Shown here piece by piece: positions 12,617 through 25,127 of a stretch of DNA of 64,000 bases. Each line of letters opens with the position of its first letter. Position 1 is the stretch's first letter. Under the pieces are notes generated by a model that made no database searches, was not told the DNA's origin, and saw nothing but the letters and a program-made list of their open reading frames with translations. A program made the position numbers and the translations under genes. Origin of the DNA: Mesostigma viride (lineage: Eukaryota > Streptophyta > Mesostigmatophyceae > Mesostigmatales > Mesostigmataceae); contig RPFO01000891.1 in NCBI GenBank assembly GCA_009746045.1, positions 255,001 through 319,000 on the forward strand. The letters run 5' to 3'.

Positions 12617-13545
12617 GTTGTCGGATGCATGCCGTCATAAACCATTCGGTGTCATTAATGAACTAATTAATTGCATGCGCTCCCATCCCGTTGGGGCTCT
12701 GTCGCAGATCGAGCACAAAATACATCATCATGTGCTCTCACATCCCTGGATGCTACACAACACATGACAAGGAGGTCAGCAGACACCCATGCACTGCCTG
12801 CATATGCCACAGGTGCAATATCAAAAACTAGCTACTCACGAGAGCGTAGCTGGCATATATAGACTGTGGGACACGTATATATAGGCATTATAGCACGTCT
12901 TTGAATGACATGAGCTCTCCATGCATCACTTAACTAGCTGTTTAGATGGGCATGATTGAAAGTGTCTGTGATGGCATTAGATCAGCCACATGTGGCTCAT
13001 TGTGGCCATGTGCTAGCTTGCGCCTCAGCCTATGTTTTCACTGCACATGTCACCATTAGTTAGCGACCTGTGGCTGGAATACTTCCACCACAAGCAAGAT
13101 CCCCAGAAGCCTGGATGCAAGGTGTACTGGAGGGGCGGGGACCTGATGCAATATCAACCACAATATGTGGACGCCCCCCGCGGGCAATCTAGCACTAGAT
13201 TAGCCCTTGTAACCATTGGTAGTCATGCCGCCACTGTAACTCCACAGTTGCCAAGAACGTAGTAACCATGTATGCCTAGCCTAGCCCTCATACCTGGATC
13301 GACACCTCAGCCACATGCATGAACGCTAATGCATGGTAGACAACCAGCCATAAACCTTTTCTAGTAGCTTAGCACTATAGCACAGCCAGCCATGCTACGT
13401 CCATCGCTTCGCTCCGCTTGCAAGCTTGCCCACGCTTTCCTTGTCATGATATGCTCATGTGGGATATTGCACCCACAGAATTTGCCGAATCGGCGATTGC
13501 TGCTGTGGCATGCCTATTAAATTGAATTAATTAAACTAAATTAAA
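12617..13545. other. DPH1 3' flank
   Basis: No gene seen. A TGTAA, the usual chlorophyte poly(A) signal, occurs at about 13208, some 590 bp after the stop. It could end the DPH1 transcript, but this is weak evidence. AATTAATT-type A/T runs at 13515-13545 mark the start of retroelement sequence. Confidence 0.4.
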
Positions 13546-13548
13546 TTA

Positions 13549-14358
13549 TAACATGACTCCGTTGGGAGATCATTGAGTAGCACGCATTCCCTTGCTGATA
13601 GATGGAGGTGCCGGCGAAGCCGCGAAACCGAACTTGCTAATTCTAAACTGAATCTACAAAAATCCTAGCTACTCTACTGACTATTCAGCAACGCCACGGT
13701 CAACCTTCCCGCCAATTTACCAGCCTTACACGCCTCCTAGCCCGCCTTGAGCGGGATGAGGCCCAGTCGACACGCCGGCGACCCCAGCCAGGACGGAGAC
13801 GACGCATATCCGTCCTGAAAGAAAGCCTCCATGCGTTGACAAGCATTAACCCCAATCGCCACCCTCCCCTCCCCCCCCCCCCCACCCCCACCCCCACCTC
13901 CAGCACTACCCTTCTCCACCCCCACCCCCACCCCCACCCCCCCGCTAATAGGGCAACGGCCCATTCTTGGTGTTGCTAGTTTTAACGTGCGCACCCTCCC
14001 TGCAGATCCTTCTACGAGCGGCGGCACCCCAGCACGCCAACGCGTCGACGAGCTGATCGCCCTGTGCGCCGACAACAAGATCGCTGTTCTTGGAGTCCAG
14101 GAGCACCGACGCACCGTTGACCCTCAGCACGCGGTCAACGGTCTGCTGGTCGACGACCTGCGTGCAGGCTGGCGGTTCCACTATGGTGGCGGCGACGCGC
14201 CGGGCCAAGGTGGTGTGGGCCTCTTGTGCTCGCCGGCAGCATCAGAGCAGCTCCAGTCCATCGTGCTGCGGTCCCCGCGTGTGCTAGTGGCCACTTTTTC
14301 GGCCACTGAGGGCCATTCACACCACACGCCGGCAACCGGAGGATATGATCCAATTTGA
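13549..14358 (+). mobile_element. LINE fragment encoding an APE-type endonuclease N-terminus
   Basis: From 13946 a frame reads RPILGVASFNVRTL, then about 40 residues later LGVQEHRRT, then GWRFHYGGGDAPGQGGVGLL. This is the usual N-terminal half of a non-LTR retrotransposon endonuclease (N of FNVRT, E of QEHR). The frame stops at 14358 in A/T-rich tail sequence, so most of ORF2 is absent. A basic stretch upstream in another frame (LLARLERDEAQSTRRR, about 13735) may be a further displaced piece. The sequence at 13549-13585 resembles the 3' terminus shared by the retroposons listed below. Dead copy. Confidence 0.65.
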
Positions 14359-14869
14359 TTTAATTTAATTTATTGCCCTAGCCATTAATTAAAATTAAAT
14401 TAAATTATAACATGACTGTGTTAATTAATTAATTAATTAAACTCGTGCTCCCGTTGGGGAGTCACGGAGCACCGAAGTGCTTTTAATCCCTGTGTGTGCA
14501 CTACAGGAGAAAGGGCAGAGACCCCCAGTCTCCTTCATGCCAAAGGCATGCCACAGCTGCAATCGGGCGCGGCTAGCTAAAAGGACAGGCTAACGATCCG
14601 GCAAACTGTGGGTGCAATAAGACCCATGTGAGCATGTCATAGCAAGGAGCGTGGGCAAGTAATCTGAACATAGCCAGGGCGTAGGCTGTACTAGAACTAG
14701 GCTAAGGCTATGGCTGGTTGTGTACCGTGCGTTGGCGGCACGTGACTAGGTTTGTTGGCACATGACTGTGTTGGGAGATCATGTAGCACATATTCCTTGC
14801 TGCATGGATGGGTGGAGGTTGGTGAAGCCGCGTATAGTTCGAACTAAGCTAACTCTAAGCTATAGCTAT
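14359..14869. other. Mosaic of A/T tails and retroposon termini
   Basis: (TTAA/AATT)n runs at 14360-14445 are followed by sequence related to the element ends at 13549 and 14761 (ACATGACT-(C/G)(C/T)GTTGGGAGATCAT). No gene seen. Confidence 0.5.
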
Positions 14870-15385
14870 CAAAGAGACAACCAGCGCAGGCCAGAAATCG
14901 GGAGAATCCGGACCATGGTAGCTCGAGCCTGCCGTTATCTTTTCCGCGTTTTCGAGTCGTTCAGGATGATGAAGATGAATGGTGATGGAAATGTGTATCC
15001 TTGTGCATTGAAATTATGGCTGGCTTACGTGTGGAGCGACTAGATGACCTAGACGGTGGGGCCGGAAACAGCATGCTTGATCAGGGCGTGTGTTTCTAGC
15101 CTAACTGGCCGGGAGTGTCTAGTGGTGAGCACCATTGCTGCGATCGCTCTCCCACCATTTACGAGGAAATACCCGCAAATGGAAAACCACTGAAAAGGTC
15201 TAGCTAGTCAGTCATCACGTTAGCCATGCCATGATTCCAAACGTCCAAGAACTGCACACGGTGCAAAGGCAAAAAGCCGGAGGACAGCACTTTCAAATGT
15301 GCGGCGGGAACCAAAAGCCCGCGGATGCCAGAAAACATCGTGTTGCGGCAGCGACGCGACGATGTGGACAACGAATCCAGTGCCA
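14870..15385 (-). mobile_element. 3'-terminal part of a LINE (copy 1)
   Basis: Read on the minus strand, this matches 30226-30683 (plus strand) over about 450 bp. It ends with the segment that recurs as shorter insertions at 24118-24320, 41740-41793, 63076-63133 and 30764-30779. All share the terminal GCTGGTTGTCTC(CTTGAT) and differ in how far upstream they extend, the behaviour of 5'-truncated LINE inserts. A minus-strand frame (HPRAFGSRRTFESAVLRLF...) may be the end of ORF2. I cannot assign it to a named clade. Confidence 0.6.
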
Positions 15386-16009
15386 AGCTCGGAACGGCCG
15401 CAAAGGAGATCTGGCATCACAGGGTTCAGATGTGCGGAGATACTATGCGATCCAGCCGGTCCACGACCTGTTTGTAGAGCTTGTGCCAAGGGGCAGCACC
15501 GAACAGATGTGGGTGACGTTGCAAAAAACATCGGACTTGACGGAGCATAATGGCTCGGTCATAGTCTTTGACCAATAAACGCTGCAAGAGTTCAACAAGA
15601 GTCGTGATGAAATCAACACGATAAGAACAAAGACGGGAAAAACGATGTAACTGAGAAAGAACAACACCATATTTTGCTGTGTGGGAAAGGAGACTGTGAA
15701 TATCGGGACTGTGAATAGATATGCTATATCTATAGTCTAGAAAATCCTACTAACTACTAACTATCTACACTACTCAGCAAAACGCCCCTTCCCCTTGGGG
15801 GGAGGGGGCTCGCCCACATGGGCTGGCGTGTGAGCGCGCCTGGACAATCTGATTCTGCCACTTCTTCTTCTTCTGCATAGCAGTCCAAAGAAGAGAGAGG
15901 GAGTGAATGCGATGTTCAAACTGAGCTGGGACCACTAGGTCGGCCAGCATGCAACATCTGGATGTAGTTCATGGCAGGTAATTTACCCAGCCCTAGCCAT
16001 TGCCTAATT
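15386..16009. other. Repeat-derived sequence, no gene
   Basis: A minus-strand frame at about 15660-15430 (LLQRLLVKDYDRAIMLRQVRCF) may extend the adjoining LINE upstream. At about 15740-15800 the sequence resembles 13655-13690 and 42595-42650 (AAATCCTA..ACTACTC..CTCAG..ACGC), so it is another dispersed repeat. Confidence 0.4.
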
Positions 16010-16510
16010 AATTAATTAGTTAATTAATTAATTATGAACATAACTCCGTTGGGAGTATATGTAGCACATGGCCCTTGAGAAGGGGCATATGGCCTATAAT
16101 ACATTCTAAGCTACTTCCTGCAAGGGTGGGAATGTAAACGGCACTTGCTCTATAGTAGGTGCACCAGGCCGGGCACCTGCACCCCCCAGAGTCTCGGGCA
16201 ACACCCAGCTAAGCTGGGGAGCCCGTCATCATGATGATGATATAGGGGCTGGGGAAGATCAGCATAGCTATACAAGGGCTAGAGCGTGGTATCTCAGCAG
16301 AGAGCAGCTCTCTGCATGGCACAGCATGACTAGATGAAGCTAGCTAGGCATCATCTGGAGTGTGGCACATCATAGGCACACATGTACATGGCTAAATAAT
16401 ACTCGTGAATCAGCGGGTTACTACAGTATAGAGCCTGTAGGAGGCTTCAGGCTTACATGTACATGGCCACGGTCTAACTATTTTACACTACTACTGCTGT
16501 ATTCCCCTAA

Positions 16511-18285
16511 TGTCTAATCACCAAGAAAATGTCCTCATATGAGGACATTTTTTAGCATGGATACCATTTGTAATAACTCACATATTTCAACATATCCATG
16601 GGTACGGCATGGAACCATGTTCATTTATGATATGTTTAAGAGTAGCAATGCTTAACATCCATGAAATATGCTTATTGTATAATGGTTTACGATTTATGAA
16701 TGCAGGGGGGTCGCTACGCGAGTGACCAACAAGCACTCAAGACAACAATATGCCCAGAAAGAAGGCAGGGCCAGGTCATGGCTGGTCCTGAAAATGCACC
16801 CAAGGTGCCCACAACATGTCTACGTTACACCCTCGCTATCCTAGACCCTGCAGCCTGCCGGGGGGGGGCACAAAATGTAACTGGCAGCCAGGGACCATGG
16901 TGCAGGCCAAATAGCAGGTGTAAAGCTAGCTCAAAGCTAGCCCAGTCCAAAGAATGAAATAAGATGCAAATACTTGCCAAGGTTAGGTCCATGATCGTTA
17001 TTGGAGGCTTGGCTGCCACCACGGTGCTCGACAATGATGCTGAAGCCTTCAATTATATATGAAGCAGATACTGCAAAGAGGCACAAATAGCAATACAAGC
17101 ACAATGTAAGCATGACAAGCTCAAGTTTCCAAGCCAGTCTAGCTCACTTGGACATGAGGTTAAGCGTTAGAAACATATGGGCAACATCCCAGCAAGCCTT
17201 GAAAAAGTTTTCAGCAACAAGGCAGTATATGTGTTAAATCAAACTACCACATTGCAACTAAGCACAGTGACTTCTACTTGCTGCTGTTTTGACGACGCAA
17301 GGCCGTTTACCTTTTCAGTGACACCACGGGAAAAGAAAGCATTACCCAGCAAACTTCCTTTAAGTTCCCCGGACATAGGCGTAATCACAACCACGACGTT
17401 GGGCATTGAAAAGAACCGGAATCATTAAGTCTGCGGGAGTTATAAGCTACGATACTCTTGACACGCTTGTTTAGAACGATGCGGTTGCGGATGACATCCG
17501 GAACCTTGTTCTTGACGTGCGCCCAGGCCGCCAGCTGCGCGGGACAGCTCAAGAAATATATATTAAAGGACGGTGACGCCCGGGAAGCACCCAGCCTTGC
17601 GGCAAAAGTAAAATATGGCTCGCGCTCGCCGTGGTTTTCGCCAGGCGTGACTGCGATATCACGACGAAAAAATGGAGACTCTTTGACCCATCTAACTGCC
17701 CAGGTCCCTCTGTTGCCCGGGTCGCCCATTAACCCAGAAGCGTACCATAACCCATACTCGCGATATCCGCAGCTACTGGGCGGAAAAAGAAATTGTAAAA
17801 CCGAACTGCATACTGACCTATCATGCCATCTACGTAGCTTCCAGATTTTCTTCAACGATGCCAAAATCCGTTCATGAACAATATTTTCGACATATACAAA
17901 GCAACTGTACGTCAAAAGCAGCATCTTCGAAATGACTAGATGATGATCTAAAGTTCTGTCTTCATTCGGGGCAAAATAATGGCCTATAACGTTCAGGCAA
18001 GCCTCAGAACTGGAACGACCCCATAGCCGTCACTCGACAAAATACTCGATTACATTGCCACGTTCTTGCTGTAGTAGGTACTTTTCCTCGCCTCATATTT
18101 TCCAGGTACGGTCGGCCCCTGTCGACCCCGGGGGCTTGGCGCGCTCAGTACCTATCCCAGTTTCGCGCCAAACAAAACCCACCAGGGATCCTCAGGACCA
18201 ACTTTGGCGCCAAAACCGCCCCCCTGACCCCCCCCGTCTCAAACGAGGACTATGTCCTCAAATGAGGACATTTGGTTTTTGGACA
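16511..18285. mobile_element. 1.8-kb DNA transposon with CTAA target duplication
   Basis: The host 3' UTR junction TTCCCCTAA|GCTGGGG seen in the other copies is split here. CTAA occurs at 16507-16510 and again at 18286-18289. Ends are imperfect inverted repeats (left TGTCTAATCACC, right TGTCCAAAAACC when reversed), each followed by the palindrome ATGTCCTCATATGAGGACAT or a one-base variant (16529-16548 and 18252-18271). The superfamily is uncertain: the 4-bp target and size suggest a piggyBac relative. No transposase recognised. Confidence 0.75.
17385..17924 (-). CDS. Unrecognised 179-codon ORF inside the CTAA transposon
   Basis: ATG-started frame without a recognised domain. The middle (about residues 70-130, FRRDIAVTPGENHGEREPYF...ARLGAS) has protein-like composition, and A/T content differs from the surrounding repeats. 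It could be element-encoded, a captured host exon or chance. Confidence 0.22.
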   Translation of the reverse strand: MLLLTYSCFVYVENIVHERILASLKKIWKLRRWHDRSVCSSVLQFLFPPSSCGYREYGLWYASGLMGDPGNRGTWAVRWVKESPFFRRDIAVTPGENHGEREPYFTFAARLGASRASPSFNIYFLSCPAQLAAWAHVKNKVPDVIRNRIVLNKRVKSIVAYNSRRLNDSGSFQCPTSWL

Positions 18286-18572
18286 CTAAGCCGGGGTGTC
18301 TGGAGTCACTGGGGCCGCGGGGGTCGCATGCCATGCAGGGCTTGTGGCCGACGTAGATGGCCGCCCCCTCACTCTCTGTACTGGAAGGCTTCCAGTACAC
18401 CGGCTACCCCGCCTTGGTCTGCCGGAGCTGGAGGTAGGTCGGCCATTGCTCAAGCTCCCATCGCCGTTGTAATTGCTGCGCCAGCTGGTCAAGTCGTCGT
18501 CAAGGGTGAAGTGAGTCTTCTCGAGCCGCTTGCGGCATCTGAGAAAGGAAATTCTGTCCGCCGGGTTCTTAA

Positions 18573-20294
18573 CTCGTCGTCTGTCCCAACTCAGTCCTCA
18601 AAAGAGGACTGAGTTGACCTTTTTCAACCGCGTGTAGCGACTAGGTGGGGGGTCCATCCCAAATGTTTTGATGTGGATCGAGGGTGTATTTGATGTCATT
18701 TTGCTGGAAAAAATACTGCGTTAGTGAAAACTTGACCCAAACACCTGGAAATTACTCGGACATATGACACCCTCGGCGAATTTGCATTTTTCGGGATAAG
18801 AGCGAGTGGGGAAAATTTAATCAAATCATGGTGCACGTTAGAAAAATATAGGCATGTAAACAATATAGTTCTTGAAACGTGGCAAAAAACTGGGCTCAAT
18901 TTGGCCACTGCCACTGCCTGAAACAATGAAAAAACTCTCAGTCCTCAGGAGAGGAATGGGGCTTTTGCTAACTTTGCTAGCATGTAAGTGCGGTCATACT
19001 ACACACCACCATGGCCACCAACCATCCCAATCACCTCATTTCCCTTCAAGCGTAACAGGACAACACACCTGCATCATCATACTGCAGTTGTATCATACCT
19101 TATCATGTAGTGAGAGCCTATGCATTCACGTAGGGAATGGGCTTGGATACCTACCAACAAAGGGTTATGTTATAAGTGTCAACCACCAATATAATGGGTA
19201 GGTTAGCATCTTTCCATTGTTTCTAACAACAATAGAGATGGCTATAACTGTTTTGCCTTGCCATGAGGTGGCCAACATAGTTGCTGGCACATGATGGCAG
19301 TGGTTTGTCACCAAGACTTTTCACTCACCCGTATAATAAGCTTGAAAGCACCCTTGACGCAGCCCGTGGCCACACAATCATGCAGTATGAACGTAGCAAA
19401 AGAATAACTAACATCTATGAAGGTGTATAAACCTGCGCAGCTCCTAAAACCCTGCACAACTACACTGGGTCAAGGCAAATGCCTGCTAACATCATCTGAA
19501 AAGGGGGTTTTAGAGAGGGGCAGGCAACGGTCAAGAAAGAGCATCAAGACTTGAACCTGACAACGCCTGGCAAGCTTAAACTTATGTAAGAACATCAAGA
19601 AACGAAGAGGCAACGATTATCCGGCTTTACCTGGCACGGCTGGCGTTACCTTGGCCCAGGCGGTGCCCGCAAAAGTGGCACTTTGCGGCACATAGACCAT
19701 GACGTGACAGAGTGGTCGAAATCATCAAATCTATACTGTCACTCAATTTATTCTAATACAATACATGTTAAAATGTAGAAAGAAACCCATCAGCCATTGA
19801 AATTGCGCCGGAAAGCAAGCGCAGTCATCAATTCCGTCGACCTGCCTTATCGCAGTTTTTTCCAGCAAGAACAGTGCCGACACCGGGTAAATCGCATCCC
19901 CGCGAGCTAAAAATTAGGATTTATCACTTATAGGACATATAAAATCTATTTCCTGAGTTTGGACAGCTAACTCGTCCGCAAACGTAAACTGCATGCATGG
20001 GCGCGAGCCGCCATGGCTAGGTCGTGCATTTCCGGAACTCGCGTTTCACGTGGAAAAGTACCCTTACCACCTGTACTTTGACCGTACATTTAGCCGCTCA
20101 TACAAAATCCAAAAAAATCCAAAAAATATGTCCAAGAAAGATCTTTTCACGTAGTATTTGAATAAATTTTGAGAGAATTTTTTTGTCAAACATTCTGACG
20201 GGGGCGAATTTTGTACAGAACCTCAAAACTCGGTCCTCAGGAGAGGACTGAGAAAAACTCAGTCCTCTCCAGAGGTAGTGGGACAGACGACGAG
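18573..20294. mobile_element. TTAA-target (piggyBac-like) transposon, copy 1
   Basis: Flanked by TTAA at 18569-18572 and 20295-20298, with 16-bp inverted repeats CTCGTCGTCTGTCCCA. Removing it restores retroposon ORF1. TTAA duplication is the hallmark of the piggyBac superfamily. An internal block (about 19640-20090) is homologous, in reverse, to 54690-55140 in the other TTAA element, at the same distance from the end (about 200-650 bp). No intact transposase; non-autonomous. Confidence 0.8.
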
Positions 20295-20821
20295 TTAAAA
20301 GTGAGAAGGAGCGGGGGCGCCCCTGCCTTACCCCGCACGCGGGGAAGGCGGTGGGCGACCAGCTCGATCTCAACAGTAAGGCCCGGCCATGCGACCAAGA
20401 AGTTCTCTCTCAAACGCACATGCAAGCTTCTCAGAATTCTCACCTTCCTCCATGTCGAAGTTCTTGATGATGACGTTGAGGCTGCGCTTGCAGCGAGCTC
20501 AGCCTCCTCGCGGAGGTCAAGCGTTTGCCGCTGGAGCTGGGCTGCGACGGCGGAGGTGGTGGAGGTGGTGCATGTGTTGCATGCTTAAGCATGTCCGCCC
20601 AGGGCGTGATGGGAGGAGCATCGCCGTCCAGGCCAGCTGGGGCTGGCTTAGCGGCAATGTCCTTCGCCGCCTGGGCGGTGAGGCCTGCAGCTATGTTTTG
20701 CAGGACCTCGATGGCGATGGCATTGTCCTTGAGAGGCGCTGGCCTCAGGGATCGATATATGTGCAACATATACTCCCAACGGAGTTATGTTCCTAATTCA
20801 TTAAGGGGACGGGACATGCCC

Positions 20822-20845
20822 GAATTTTTTGGCGCCAAAAAATTC
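20822..20845. repeat. 24-bp perfect palindrome
   Basis: Centre GGCGCC flanked by A6/T6 runs and terminal GAA/TTC, perfectly self-complementary. It lies between a retroposon 3' terminus (20765-20800) and the decayed LINE to the right. Confidence 0.8.
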
Positions 20846-20849
20846 GCGC

Positions 20850-23800
20850 CGGAACCGAAGGTCATAAATTTCACGTGCACGGTGCGCGCACCCCTTGCGG
20901 AAGTGGCCACACCCCGTGGTGAAGGGGGAATGGTGGGTTGGTGCCAGTTCCGCAGTCTGCACTACTGCCTGTGAGCCCTCGATCATACAGTCGACGAATG
21001 GCAGCAATAAACGCTGGTGGTACCCAATCCAGAGCTAGCCATGCATGGCCCAATTAAGAGCGTCCCAGAGGACCGTGTCAATTAAGGCCTTCTTGATATA
21101 GTAGACAAAAATGAAGACCAGCGGCAAACCATCAGGGCAAAGGCGACGCACGCACCTCCTCCATCAATCGGCGCGCGACAAATACAGCCATGACGATGTG
21201 TTACGACCACGACGGAAACCCATCTGAGACTCGCCCAGACCTGTGTGGGTCCAGCGCGGCGCGGAGCCTGTGCAGCATCATGCGCATGAAGACCTTCAGC
21301 GCGGCGCTCTGGAGGAAGACACCCCGATACTGAGTTACCGGGGTCAGCAGCAGAGCCCTTCTTGTACAGCATGATCGACTCGGATGGCCGTCTGCCACTT
21401 GGCAGGCGGAGGCTCATAAGGACACGGTTGCAGAACGCCAGCAGAAGATCCCTCACCGCCGGGTCTGACAGGGGTCTTCAGCAGCTCAGCATGCAGAAAG
21501 GTGGTCGGCACCGACCGCCGCGTTGTATGTACCGCAGGCAAGCGAGGGCGCGCCGTCAAGTTCCTTCAAAGTCAAGGGGTGGACGACGTCATTAGATGGC
21601 AAGGCAGCCCTCGATCCTGCAAGGCGGGGCCGGACTTGGTAAGGCCGCGGCCGAGGAGCCGGGCGCCGGCGGCGGGGGGCCGGGTCCAGCAACACCGAGA
21701 CAGGCGGCCGTCTCGGGGCCGGTGAAGCGGCGGCTGGGGGGGGGGCGCGAGCCCCACCTAGCTGTCAAGGAAACATTGTGGGCCAACCATGGCGGTCAAC
21801 TTAGGCTGACCGGCGCCGTGCCGTCCCCCGTGTGCTCCAGGTCACCGGGGTGCGCTGCCGCCGGCCGCTGAGCTAGCCGGTCGAGGTGGTACCACATGTC
21901 CTTAAGCCCTGGTTGCGAGCTTGGCAGGCCTTGGCATCTGCGATGCACTGCATGGGCCGCCTCGGCGTCCTGAGCATGATGGATGTGCGTAGGCCAGCTC
22001 CACAAGGGCGGCCTTAAGCATGCACTGGTTTCAGCAGCGGGTCCCGGTTACGCTTGAGGCGGTGCCGGGCGGCCAAGACCTTGGGGTCCTGGCGGTAGAG
22101 CGGCCCGGGGGGGCGGCGGGGCATGACCGGCAGGTGCTGGGCCGCCAGCAACGGGGCGCGGCCGGGCCGCAACTAAAGCCCGCAAAAATGGCGGCGTTGG
22201 GAGCACGGTGCAGGGTCCCTGGGCCAGCGCGTCGACGTCCGCCTCATGGGCGTCCAGGGCCTCCAGGTACGCCTGTCGGCACCGGCCGGTTCCGCTCGTG
22301 CTCGGCGTTCGTCCAATCCTCAGGATCCAGGCCCCGGACCGGGCGTAGAGCAGACCTGTCAGGTCGGACCACGGCGGGGGCGCGGCGCTCGTGGACATGG
22401 AAACGGAGCCGAATGGTCGCGCGCACCAACCGGTGGTCAGAGCACATCAAGTATCGCGCGTGGGCGTGTCGAACAGTCGCCGGTGTCCAGAACCGAATGG
22501 TGCATGGGCACCGTACCACCACGTAGTCCAGACAGGCCTGACGGTCGTTAGTTAGGGCCCCGAAAAGTGACCAAGTCTGTGAGGGACGTTGCATGGAAGT
22601 GGCAGTTGACAGCAACCATCCCGCTATCCCGCAAAAAGGCAGAAAGCAGGGGTCGAGTGTTGTCGATCGTTAGCAGCCGTGCTGGCAGGCGCAAAGCGAC
22701 TGCCAGCAGCTAGTGCCCACGGGGAGCCGTGGCGTTGGTGTCGAGCAGCATAACCAACTGAAAAAGCGGTGGCGGGCCGGGGTGGCCCCCTCAAGGCTAT
22801 GCATATGCTCGAAGACGGAACTTCTGGTGTTCCAACTCAGGTAGACCACTATGGGGGGCGTAGCCCAATCCGGCAACCGTGAGGTGGTGTTTAGACCGCC
22901 CCTCAACTGAGGTGAAATCAATGTGCCACCAAGTAAGGCGTGGGGTTAGAAACTTCATTTAGCGTGCTGAGGCTGGCAGCTGCCAGCAGCGGTGAACACA
23001 AAAGGCCAACGCCACCTTGGCCTGGTGTCCCACTGCCAGCAAAGTAAAAACGCCAACCGCCTGCCAGGCGGTCAGTGAGCACCGTGCCAAAAGGCACCGT
23101 ACGAGGATCAGCTCCTGCACGCCTAGAATACTGACACACGGTGTGCAATGCAAAAGGCAACAAGCTCCTCTACCCAGTTACTAGCTATGGTCGCCATCTG
23201 CTGGAAATGTATGTGCGTTGAAAGTTGCAAGGGCCAAGGATGCCTGCTGGCCCAACAGCCCTGGGAGAACGGCGACGGGTGATGGATGGGGGTGGATGCA
23301 GCGGAAGGTGCATGGGGGTGGGGATGGAACGGAGGGGAGGGAAACGGATGGAATAGCGCTTTTCATCGCAAGGATTTGTCCTGCAGGCGTAGGATGCGAG
23401 CCTGCCGCCTGCTCGGGGTACTTCGGGGGGGGGGGGCTGATTGCGCAACGCCGAGGCGTAGGTAATCTAGCAAGCGTTGTGTTTTACGAGTCTGACAGTT
23501 GACAGATATCGTTCTAGCCCGAAAAAACGGCACCACCATGTCTATCACCCGACTATAGGTTGAGGCATGAGGGTGGAGCGGGGGGGGACTGTTTAGAGGT
23601 TGTCCCCGAAGCCTGGTAGCCACGAGCCTACGGGGAAGGTTCAGTCTACCTACTGCATGGCACCACCAGAGGCAGCACCCTTCTTACTAGACACCTCACG
23701 AGACTCTGCTCCCGGGGTGTTATGCTGCAAAGGAGCCATTCTGGAGCAGACGCATCTTTTAACGCGCTTACCCGGTGTCTGTTGCGCCAGGTCGCCGCCT

Positions 23801-24655
23801 GGACGTCGGGGCTGTACCACACCGCGCTCCTCGCCTTCAGTTGTCCCGGCGTGTAGTCCTCGTCGAGGCTGTAGTCGGTGGTCATGAGCAGGCGACGTAC
23901 TCCCCGTAAGAGGCGTTTATCGTGCATGGATGGCATGGTGACGACGACCAAGCCCATAGGGCCAGGCAGCCGAATCCAGCTCGTCCAATGACAACACGGT
24001 TCCTGAGCTGCATCACACCCAGAAACGCCGGGCCGCGCAGCTCCTCGGCAAGTGTGCTGGCTGTCTCATTTGCTTTTGCATGCTCGCCTGTCTGTAAGTT
24101 CCTGATTACTATATTGCCGGCCCCACCGTCTAGGTCATCTAGTCGCTCTACACGTAAGCCAGCCATAATTTCAATGCACAAGGATACACATTTCCATCAC
24201 CATTCATCTTCATCATCCTGAACGACTCGAACACGCGGACAAGATAACGGCAGGCTCGAGCTACCATGGTCCGGATTAATTCTCCCGATTTCTGGCCTGC
24301 GCTGGTTGTCTCGATCCTTGATATTGCGGTGGCGTTGTTGCACCACATTCTGTGATATACAGCGGCGGTAGCGGCAGACTTGGCCGCCTGCTGGACAATG
24401 GCGGTCAAGTTCTTGCCGGTAACGTCGGCAAACGTGGTAGGTTTGGCGGGGACTGCCAGGGCTTTCTTCAGCTCCAGCAGTGATGCCGTCGTAGCAGCAG
24501 ACGCCTTCGCCATTGCCTTGATGTCACCCTGCACAGACGTAAGAGACTGCGCGTCAGGCTCTGCAACAGCACGGTAGCATCGTCCGCGGGGGCTGGCCTG
24601 GCGATGGCCGGCGCCGGCAGCTGAGGAGTTACCGCAGGGGTACTAGGCACGGACC
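20850..24655 (-). mobile_element. Decayed LINE with ORF1, endonuclease and reverse-transcriptase remains
   Basis: On the minus strand, 24650-23600 encodes an ORF1 protein related to that at 43185-44384 (VQGDIKAMAKASA, AKSAATAAV, ASTLAEELRGPAFLGVMQL, DYTPGQLKARSAVW). Next, 23240-22240 encodes an endonuclease (LALATFNAHTFPADG, GWRFYFAGSGTPGQGGVGLL, CSDHRLVRATIRL). Then 21460-20870 encodes part of a reverse transcriptase (RGVFLQSAALKVFMRMMLHR, GESQMGFRRGRNTS, VPPAFIAAIRRLYDRGL). Many frameshifts and stops; the RT breaks off before its later motifs. ORF1 is interrupted by an antisense LINE-tail insertion (24118-24320). GC-rich, unlike the sequence on either side. Confidence 0.75.
24118..24320 (+). 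mobile_element. 203-bp 5'-truncated LINE insertion
   Basis: Flanked by a perfect 7-bp duplication ATATTGC (24111-24117 and 24321-24327). Removing it rejoins ORF1 of the host LINE, as comparison with 43880-43910 shows. It is the 3' end of the family at 14870-15385 and ends GGTTGTCTCGATCCTTG. Confidence 0.85.
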
Positions 24656-25127
24656 TGCGCGATATTGTAGTAGTGGAAAAATTTAGGCAGGTTGACCACG
24701 GCTGGAATCTGGTTGTAGTGTGACGTACAAACCTAGAGGACGTAGCCGAAACTAACTTATATCAACCAATCTTACATTGTCGTCAGAAAGCAACAAACGT
24801 GAAAACGCTAGCATGTCTCATTCATATAGTATATACATAAAGAAAATCATATAATACATGCAAGTCGCCCCTCTGTCTAATCAGTGGGCGATGCCGGCAG
24901 ATCGGCCATGCATAGTTTCCTACAAAGACATGCCAAAAAACATAGGAAACACAAACCAAACAAATTTGGCTGCTTGGCCAAGGTCAGATTGGGTATCCAT
25001 GCATGGCAGTCGCCAAGCGCCAGCCAGCCAAGTAAAAAAGAAAGCTAGCCGGGTGTTTACACAACGCATCCGCTACACGGCCGTCGATGCAGTGCCCGTT
25101 ATTTATCAGCCGTTCTAAACTACTTCA

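Larger units (their letters stand above)
16010..20755 (-). mobile_element. ORF1-only L1-like retroposon, copy A, broken by two DNA transposons
   Basis: Without its insertions the copy reads, on the minus strand: part of ORF1 (20750-20299), more ORF1 (18568-18290), then the 3' UTR (16506-16037), ending CGGAGTTATGTTCAT plus a (TTAA)n tail at 16003-16035. ORF1 peptides such as DNAIAIEVLQN, GDAPPIT.WADMLK and RQTKAGQPVYW are recognisable but frame-broken. It is interrupted at 16511-18285 and 18573-20294. The 5' end is cut at GAGGCGCTGGCCT, and copy B breaks at the same place. Confidence 0.8.

Noticed and set aside
13700-14208. Minus-strand Gly/Arg-rich ORFs
   Set aside because: Shadows of a C-rich tract (13867-13945) and of the plus-strand LINE endonuclease frame.
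21500-22615. Overlapping GC-rich ORFs on both strands
   Set aside because: Decayed LINE coding sequence with high GC; only the minus-strand pieces show endonuclease/RT motifs, and none is intact.
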